This document shows positions 57,399 to 64,000 of a DNA stretch of 64,000 nt, piece by piece. The stretch comes from Emydura subglobosa (Eukaryota; Chordata; Testudines; Chelidae). The notes under the pieces are model-generated. The model saw only the letters and a list, made by a program, of their open reading frames with translations, had not been told where the DNA came from and did not search any database. A program made the translations under genes and the position numbers. The DNA lies in assembly GCA_007922225.1 (NCBI GenBank), contig ML679961.1, positions 76,334,652 through 76,398,651 of the forward strand. The letters are read 5' to 3'. Position 1 is the first letter of the stretch. Each line of letters starts with the position of its first letter.

Positions 57399-58215
57399 AT
57401 GGAAGAGACCCTTAAATGGCTTATAATGACAGTGGAGGAAATGCAGCAGTCCCACCAGGCGGAATGACAGGCCCTGATGACCTGGTAGGCTGACCAGCAG
57501 CAGAGTCTCCAGGACTTCATCAAAGAACAGGCAGTCGTCCAGCAGTAACTGCTCCAGCACATGGTGAGTACAATGAGCAGGGATGGCACCAGGACAGTGG
57601 CAGGCTGGGGACTGTGTAAGATGGGCTCGATGGATGACCCAGATGTGTTTTTGGGGACTTTCAAGAGGGTGGCTATGGCAACTGGGTGGGAGAGGGAGAC
57701 CTGGGCCCTGCACCTTGCCCCGTATTTGGGAGGCGAGGCCCAAGCCACCTATATAGCATTGGGAGAGGCCCAAGCCAGGGACTACAAGGTGGTGAAAGCC
57801 GCCATACTGGACTGGGTCGGACTCAGCAGAGCGGTACCACCAGAAGTTTCGGACGGCCAGGTGGACTGAGAGCCTTGCAGCCCTGGGCGTTTGCCCAAAG
57901 GCTTACAGACTGGGCCAGCTGGTAGTTGAGGCCAGGCACCCAGACAGTGGAGGAAATACTGAATGCAGTGATTTTTTGGAGCAATTCCTACAAAGCATAC
58001 CAGAAACTGTCCGAGTCTGGATCTGAGGGCATCAGCTGGGCTGAGTAGCAGAAGCAGTCAGGCTGATGGAGGCTGAGGCACCCAGGAGGGCAGGGATGCC
58101 TGCCACGGGTGCAAAACCAGGAGGGAGGCCCCCAGAACTCACACCAAAGAAGGGGCCTGAATGAGGGGGTGGCAGAGGCTGGGAACTGACCTACTGGAAG
58201 TGTGGCCACCCTGGT
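57399..58215 (+). pseudogene. gag-like frame of the LTR element, broken
   Basis: An ATG at 57399 opens a frame that is cut by in-frame stops within 30 codons and again before 57550. A longer open part at about 57561-57869 includes DDPDVFLGTFKR, LAPYLGGEAQATYIAL and DYKVVKAAILDW. This pattern is typical of the capsid C-terminal/SCAN-like helical domain of vertebrate retroelement gag proteins. Downstream, WKCGHPG is the first half of a zinc knuckle, in which the expected first cysteine is Tyr. The knuckle is cut by the solo LTR at 58216. No functional protein is possible. Confidence 0.7.
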
Positions 58216-59245
58216 TGTGACACTGGCTGGGCTATGGGGAGGGCATTTATTGTATTTTTTTAACATCAATATGTCAGAATCATAGTAATTCATGTGAGAT
58301 AAGCCATGTCAGGTACTGTTAGAAAGGCTATAATGTGCTAAATAAGATGATGATTTTTATGTTCATGTGTTATAGATATGTTTTTATCTGTATCTCATAT
58401 TGTACTATTTCTGGGCGACACCCCAGACAGGATGGCTGCAGCACTAGCCTACTTAATGGCCCATTAAGGAAATTCACAGATACAATGGGCCCAGCGATGT
58501 ACCTGATGAGTCACCAGGACTTACTCATGTGACCCTGGACTCCATCATATTCCTGTAAATTTCCACAAGCAGCATGGCAAAGGCCAAGGGACATAAAAGA
58601 CAACTGAACCACATCCATTTTGTCTTCAGTCTTCAGCTACCTCTGGATCAACTCACCTACAACTGAACTGAAGCTGGGAAATAAAGGACTGAGACCCATC
58701 CAGGTACTAGATGTACACCAGAGGGACTATACAAGCCTGCAAACTCCACAATTCTATTAGAAACATGATATATATGGACTTTCAAATCAGTTGTATGTGT
58801 CTGATTGAATTAATCACTTAACACTACTTTTGGTTTGTTTTTCCTTTTATAATAAACCTTAGTTTTAGTTACTAAAGCATTGGCTGGCAGCGTAGTATTT
58901 TGGGTAAGATCCAAACTTATGTTGATCTGGTACTGTGGCTGACCCTTTGGGGTCAGGAGAAACCTTTTTGGTAAAGAGCATAGAGTTTTAAATAACTGGT
59001 CTCTTTACTGGACTGATTTAGCGTCTGATTGGGAGCCAGAGACTGAAATGCAGTAAGGGGGGCTGTGTATATTTTTATTTTAGCTTCTTGATAACCAGTG
59101 TGGGGAAGCAGAAGCATTGTTTGTGGCTGATTGGGAAATCTGACTTCAGTGTCACCCACCAGTGTTGGGAGAATCTGCTCTCCTTTTGCAGCCTGCCCTG
59201 ACTTTGGCATTTTCAGGTGCCTACCCTAGGCATGGACGGGTCACA
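58216..59245. mobile_element. Solo LTR inserted in the LTR element
   Basis: A 1030-bp AT-richer block starts TGTGACACTGG and ends GACGGGTCACA, giving inverted TGTGAC/GTCACA termini. It is flanked by a perfect 5-bp duplication, CTGGT (58211-58215 and 59246-59250). The host element's coding sequence resumes exactly at the right copy. It contains AATAAA-like sequence at about 58851 on the + strand. There is no internal retroviral region, so it is a solo LTR left by recombination. A 5-bp duplication is common for class III-like ERVs, but the class is not established. The orientation is likely + by the poly(A) signal. Confidence 0.82.
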
Positions 59246-59640
59246 CTGGTCATAAGAAACAGGACTACCCTGAGATGAAATGTGGACTAGCGGACTTCTG
59301 TGAGTGGACAGAAGGGCTGGGGAAGGGTGAAGGTACAGCTGTTGGCCACAATACCCGTTTGGGTGGGGAAAAGACCCCAGCGGGGCTTAGTGGACCCCAC
59401 CTCCATCCAATCACTGATCCAGAGGGGGCTGGTGAGGTCCACTCCGGTCCCTAGGACTATTCAGTGTGTCTTCAAGTGTGTCCACAGGGATACCAAGCGG
59501 TATCTGCTGGTGCAGCTGCCCCTGGAGGTGCAAGGGCAGATCAAGTGACAGCAGGTGGGGTAATGGCCAGGTTACCTACCTGGTCCTTCTGGAGAATGAT
59601 TGGGAACCCCCTCCCAGAGAGTTGGGAGGGCAGGTAGGAA
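59246..59640 (+). pseudogene. Second half of zinc knuckle and protease remnant of the LTR element
   Basis: After the solo LTR the frame resumes with GHKKQDYPEMKC, the second half of the knuckle; its final cysteine is also Tyr. About 20 codons later comes an aspartic protease-like segment, VQLLATIPVWVGKRPQRG, then LVDPTSIQSLIQRG. The catalytic D-S/T-G motif has decayed to DPT, so it could not be active. Stops follow near 59548. A later VTYLVLLENDWEPP stretch resembles the ILGRDW region near the protease end. Confidence 0.6.
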
Positions 59641-59761
59641 ATCCTGAAAAAGGGGGGCTGGGGAGACCCCACAGGAAGGAAGAGAGAAGGCAAGAGGGCG
59701 CAGGACCCCACCAGGAGAAAGAACCCATAGACACAAGAAGGAGGAAAAAGAGAGCTGCCCC

Positions 59762-60079
59762 ATGGAACCACAGCCCACAGAGACCTGGGACTGTTGGAAT
59801 TGTGGGAAAGGGCACAAGTGGAAACGGTGCATGGGCCAGGAAGTTCAGAGACCCACTGAAGTGGCTCCCATAGAGGCAGAGGTAAAGGAATCCCTGGTGG
59901 TGCCCAGCGAGCTCGAGGGTCTAGCCACCCAAGAGCCCCAGGGGGGAAGCTTGGGGAGGCAGGGAAGCGAGCAGCCCGGAAAGGGATCAGAATGCTGGAT
60001 CTGTGGGGACAAAGAGCATTTGGGGGAGGCAGAGAGGAGACGCATCCTGAGCGACCAGAGGAGCGACCCAACCCCCTAG
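59762..60079 (+). pseudogene. Extra zinc-knuckle segment downstream of the protease remnant
   Basis: An open frame of 105 codons contains CWNCGKGHKWKRC (59792-59830), a CCHC knuckle lacking one residue in its central spacing. It also contains CWICGDKEH (from 59993), which has the first C-C-H but no final cysteine at the normal place. Both cores are retroviral-type knuckles. Finding them after the protease remnant is unusual and suggests rearrangement or a gag-derived spacer region. Confidence 0.5.
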
Positions 60080-60183
60080 AGAAGATCCCGTGGGTCACCA
60101 ATAGGAGAAAAGGAAACCCCCTTGTGGTGGCCAATATATTAGGCCAAAAAGAGGGAGAGGCTGGGTGAACTGGGTGGTTCCTT

Positions 60184-60197
60184 AAAGGGGAAAGGTG
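60184..60197 (+). other. Polypurine tract of the LTR element
   Basis: AAAGGGGAAAGGTG lies immediately before the 3' LTR start at 60198, the expected place for plus-strand priming. Confidence 0.65.
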
Positions 60198-60666
60198 TGT
60201 GGCAGAGTAGAGAGTGACAAGCCCCTCAGTGCCTCTGCCACCCCAACCCAGCTGCCTGGGCTGGGGTAAAGTGGACCAGCAGGGCCCCAGGCAGCAGAGA
60301 GGAAACCCACAGCTGAAGGTGCTGATTTAGAGCATGCCAGAGCTTGTCTAATGAGGCAAGTGAGAATAGCTGTCCCCCTAGCTTGGAGAAGGGGGCGCTA
60401 TATAAGTCAGCTAGGGAGGAACCAAGGGTGGGTGTGGCCAGAGAGGAGGGCAGGAGCCTTGCTACTCAGTTTGCCTCCTGGCCAAGGAGGGGTGAGTAGC
60501 TCAAAGCCGCAGAGCCAAGTGGGCCTGGTTTGGGAGTGGGGTTTGTATCTATACACTATAAATAAACGTGCATGGGTGACTGCAATGAGTGACGCCTGCA
60601 AGTCCTTTTGTTCTGGAGGGGGAGAGACCACCCAGAAGAGCAGGTGCCCTGTGGCAATTTGCCACA
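60198..60666 (+). repeat. 3' LTR
   Basis: 469 bp, TGTGGCA...TGCCACA, a direct repeat of the 5' LTR. It carries the same TATATAA and AATAAA signals and several small insertions (for example about 10 bases after AGCTGTCCCC). It is followed by the CCTC target duplicate. Confidence 0.9.
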
Positions 60667-60670
60667 CCTC

Positions 60671-62285
60671 CTTGAGCCAACTACCTAATACTGGATTCTT
60701 CTATGATGTCCGGGGGATGGTGGTAGTTTGCTGTGGTTGCTTTGTACTAGAAAACTAACTGAATGGGTATCGATGCACAAAGGTATAGCATTTCAGCTGA
60801 AATAATTTTCAATATACATCCTAAAGGCCTGTCTATATTTCAAATACACTCACATTGTTACCTAGTGCTAATATGGTTGAAACTTGTCATGTGGATGAGA
60901 CATAATTGTCTTGAAACTGGGATAAAACTCAAGGTTTTAACTCCGCTTTACTGCACTGCCAAATCACATGCACTATACAGATTTAGCCATGCTGCTACAA
61001 GCTCCCCTAAATGTTTCTTTTGCAAACCAGTTGGGCCTTACATTATATATTTCCCATTTTTCCTACCCTTTGCTATTCTGTTTTAAAATGTTGCCTCATT
61101 GCTTATTACACAGACTGGATTGCTCTTGATTCTTTGGCTTTCCCTAGCTGCTTTTTATAAATATAAATACACTTCCTTTGAAACCCACAAGTTCCTTTGG
61201 CATGCACAACTCTCTGAGGAATCCTCTTTTGGTCCAAGGGAACCATATCATCAGTGAAAACTGCATCCTAAACAAGAAGATAGCCCAACTGTCATAATGT
61301 TAGGCTTATTTCCTACTGTGATCCCAGCCTGAGGACCAAGACTTCTGGCTTCTAATTTAAAAAACAAACCAAGAGTTGCATCAGTGGAAGTACCACTGTA
61401 ACTCCTATATGATGACAATATAATTCAGTGAAAGTTACCCTGTATATACAGAATAGTTCCTGAAGCTACAGGAAAAGGTGCTTTCAGGATCAAGGCTAAT
61501 CTCAGCTAACATTCAAGATGGATTCCTATATGAAATAAGATCACTACAAAGCCAGTTACATACATTTTTGGACTTCAGTAGAGCGAACCAGCAAGAAATA
61601 ATAGACCCAGCAAGTTATCATTCAAGTATTCTGTGCCATAAGACTTAGAAATGATTAATAGTTGTTCCTGAAAGATGCTTCTTATCTTTGAACTGCTAAA
61701 TGAGCTTAAGCAAAATATTTGGCTGATTTTTCCAAACCATACGTATGGAAAGTTAATTACTACTTCTTGATCTAAAGAAGCAATTGTTAGATGTATGTTA
61801 TGTCCTATGTGGACCAGCCTCTAGAAGGGGACATGACACACAGTTTGCCACTGGGTTACACAACTATTTGTGTATGTTGGTGTCTGGATTCTGCTCCTCA
61901 TTAAGGGAGCAGAGTGTGATAGCCATAGATTTGAAAAGTATTTTAGTTCAGATTTCAGTTTACCATGTTAGAGACCAAGGTCTATTTTCAGCTCTATCTG
62001 TGTGCCACCCCTGTTACCGTCTTTATAAAATGGGGGAATGAGAGTTGCTTCTGGGATAGACATAATTGTGAAGTGCACATAAATATTAAAAGCAGTCAGT
62101 AGAAGAGATGAGATCTGACTCATAATACCTGGGCTTCTAGCCCAGTGCACCTTCACTTAGACCAAAGTGTACTTTGTGTGCGAAGGTGTTTATTCTGTGC
62201 ATTTGACAGTGTGTGCTGCCAATTTCACTATTATCCCTGTGTAGTCACTCAGTCTTTTCTCTGGTTGAAAAGGCCTTTATACATA
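60671..62285. other. Gene-free stretch between LTR element and CR1
   Basis: A degraded MITE-like beginning (AAAGGCCTGTCTATATTTCA at about 60822) is the only hint of an element. No exon was recognised. Confidence 0.45.
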
Positions 62286-63134
62286 TTGCAGGTGCTTTGG
62301 AGGATAGGATTATAATTCAGAATGATCTGGACAAACTGGAGAATTGGTCTGAGGTAAATAGGATGAAATTCAATAAGGACAAATGCAAAGTACTCCACTT
62401 AGGAAGGAACAATCAGTTGCACACGTACAAACTGGGAAATGACTGCCTAGGAAGGAGTACTGTGGAAAAGGATCTGGGGGTCAAAGTGGATCACAAGCTA
62501 AATATGAGTCAACAGTGTAATGCTGTTGCAAAAAAATCAAACATGATTCTGGGATGTATTAGCAGGAGTTCTGTAAGTAAGACACGAGTAGTAATTTTCC
62601 ACTCTACTCCGCGCTGATTAGACCTCAACTGGAGTATTGTGCCCAGTTCTGGGAGCCACATTTCAGGAAAGATGTGGACAAATTGGAGAAAGTCCACAGA
62701 AGAGCAACAAAAATGATTAAAGGTCTAGAAAACATGATCAATGAGGCAAGCCTGAAAGAACTGGGTTTGTTTAGCCTGGAGAAGACTGAGAGGGGACATA
62801 ACAGCTTTCAAGTACATAAAAGGTTGTTACAAGGAGGAGGGAGAAAATTGTTGTTATTAACCTCTGAGGACAGGACAAGAAGCAATGGGCTTAAACTGCA
62901 GCAAGGGAGGTTTAGGTTGGACATTAGGAAAAACTTCCTAACCATCAGGGTGGTTAATCACTGGAATAAATTGCCTAAGGAGGTTGTGGGATCTCCATCA
63001 TTGGAGATTTTTAAGAGCAGGTTAGACAAACACCTGTCAGGGATGGTCTAGATATTACTTAGTCCTGCCATAAGTGCAGGGGACTGGACTAGATGACCTC
63101 TCGAGGTCTCTTCCAGCTCTATGATTTTATATCA
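62286..63134 (+). mobile_element. CR1 LINE, 3' part
   Basis: The block encodes the C-terminal part of CR1 ORF2: [50 protein letters not shown], then DKLEKVHRRATKMIKGLENM after a frameshift. It ends with the classic 3' UTR (GACTGGACTAGATGACCTCT) and a CTATGATTTTAT tail. It is 5'-truncated just upstream of the same ORF2 region as the copy at 39671-41050; the two are closely similar and belong to one subfamily. Confidence 0.92.
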
Positions 63135-64000
63135 CCAAGGGAACAGAAAAACCCTTACATTAAAATTTACAAGTAAATAAATAAACAGGAACATTCTATT
63201 TAAGGAGTTCAGATATTGGAATGTCTTTGAAATCAGCCTATTTAAAGAATCAATTTGACAGTGTTTAAGATTTTTAGATTTCTATACAAAGGGATGATGC
63301 AGATTACCCCCAACTTTTACTGATCTGAATTAGTTAAAGGTGTGCAGCACATTGTTGGGTGGAGCCATGAATCTGTGATTTTGGCTCAATAAATTGCTGA
63401 TCCTCTGCAGTAAACAAAAATCCTAGTCCAGGAGGACTTTAGCCTAGATAACACTTACCTTAAGTAAACTGCAGGATGAAAGTACACAGGTCTAATTAAT
63501 GCATTCTTATGAGTTTTACTGTGTAACAGGGCACTGGAGCACGCAGTGTATGTGTGTCCACTTTAAGGAGCTTGGGTCCCTGAAGAGTGGAAGCTGTAGT
63601 TGCAGGTCACGTTGGCTTCCTTCCTCTTAGGCAGAGTGGCAGTAGAGCAGCCAGGAAAGTCCTACAATCAGGGAAGAGAATTCTCTGCATTTGTCAGGTG
63701 GAAGGCCTGAGAGATGTAGACATCGGTAGGAACCATGAGCCAGCTGAGGGGGAAACCTCAGAACTGTAATGCTCTAGAGAAAATGGCTAGGTGAGATCCT
63801 GAGGGGCTGTGTGAGACTGTATTGGCTTGTCGTTCTTAATTTTGAGAATGAGAGACAGCAACAGGCACCATGTGAGCCTTTTTGGCAGGGAGTGAGGACT
63901 CAACCCCCACCAGAAGGGTTAAACTTCACATCCTCACAGTCTTCTAAAGAACCTGAGCCTTGATGCTCACACAAGCACTTCAAGCTGATTAGTGGCTTTC
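63135..64000. other. Gene-free right edge
   Basis: No element was recognised. A donor-like TTAAG|GTAAGTG on the - strand near 63455 follows a short open stretch, but there is no further support. Confidence 0.4.

Larger units (their letters stand above)
56884..60666 (+). mobile_element. Degenerate LTR retroelement with both LTRs, no reverse transcriptase
   Basis: Two direct repeats (56884-57342 and 60198-60666) share TGTGGCA...TGCCACA ends, a GCTATATAAG promoter and an AATAAA signal. The outer flanks carry a 4-bp target duplication, CCTC (56880-56883 and 60667-60670). Between the repeats lie a primer-binding site, a gag-like frame with several stops, a protease remnant, extra zinc knuckles and a purine tract. 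No reverse transcriptase, RNase H or integrase region is present, so this was an internally deleted or non-autonomous copy. A 1.03-kb solo LTR of another family interrupts it. The LTRs differ by roughly a tenth of sites plus indels by eye, so the insertion is old. The gag looks like the SCAN-related gag of vertebrate Metaviridae-type elements, while the primer site and 4-bp duplication would also fit an endogenous retrovirus; class is left open. Confidence 0.9.

Noticed and set aside
57137..57748. 203-codon - strand frame
   Set aside because: It is antisense to the 5' LTR and the gag-like region; a shadow frame of the retroelement.
63456..63535. Exon-like - strand segment ending TTAAG|GTAAGTG (THKNALIRPVYFHPAVY)
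   Set aside because: The donor is good but the acceptor is poor and no partner exon is seen; could be chance at the window edge.
44000..64000. Catalase (CAT), the expected convergent neighbour of ELF5 in mammals
   Set aside because: I looked for its conserved C-terminal end and core motifs on the - strand and saw none; it may lie beyond the window.

Overview
This window is non-coding-rich nuclear DNA of a sauropsid vertebrate, most likely a turtle, with a crocodilian as the alternative. The evidence is the repeat content: 5'-truncated CR1 LINEs with turtle/crocodile-type 3' ends, many MIR-like SINEs, hAT-like and Harbinger-like MITEs, and long introns with canonical GT-AG splice sites. There are no bacterial features. 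Almost every open frame longer than 60 codons is a chance frame or lies inside a repeat.

One gene can be assembled with confidence. It is ELF5 (ESE-2), an epithelial ETS-family transcription factor on the + strand, with six coding exons: 30173-30296, 36694-36927, 39598-39648, 41671-41739, 42806-43001 and 43539-43635. These give 256 codons plus stop: an N-terminal segment, a Pointed (PNT/SAM) domain, a two-exon linker, and a C-terminal ETS domain split inside the recognition helix. A poly(A) signal at 46169 probably ends a 2.5-kb 3' UTR. The promoter is not certain; 25.9-26.1 kb is the best candidate for a non-coding 5' exon.

Downstream, on the - strand at 54.3-55.0 kb, there are exon-like open segments with good splice sites. 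They do not match catalase, the expected mammalian neighbour, and I could not identify them. They may belong to a second gene converging on ELF5.

Layout: 1-25.8 kb is intergenic DNA with MIR copies, a hAT MITE with a perfect target duplication (3.57 kb), a 1.4-kb inverted-repeat-bounded element packed with tRNA-like modules (7.5-8.95 kb), an old CR1/L3 tail (18.9-19.3 kb) and a MITE nested in a MIR (24.2-24.7 kb). The ELF5 locus covers about 25.9-46.2 kb. From 46.5 to 52.3 kb there is another hAT MITE, three related Harbinger-like MITEs, and a GC-rich composite repeat with a minisatellite. From 55.4 to 64 kb there is an antisense CR1, a 3.8-kb LTR retroelement with decayed gag and protease and no reverse transcriptase (interrupted by a 1.03-kb solo LTR of another family), and a + strand CR1.

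I saw no CRISPR arrays, rRNA genes, bona fide tRNA genes or operons. The most interesting items are the unidentified - strand exons, the nested LTR structure, and the tRNA-like array element.
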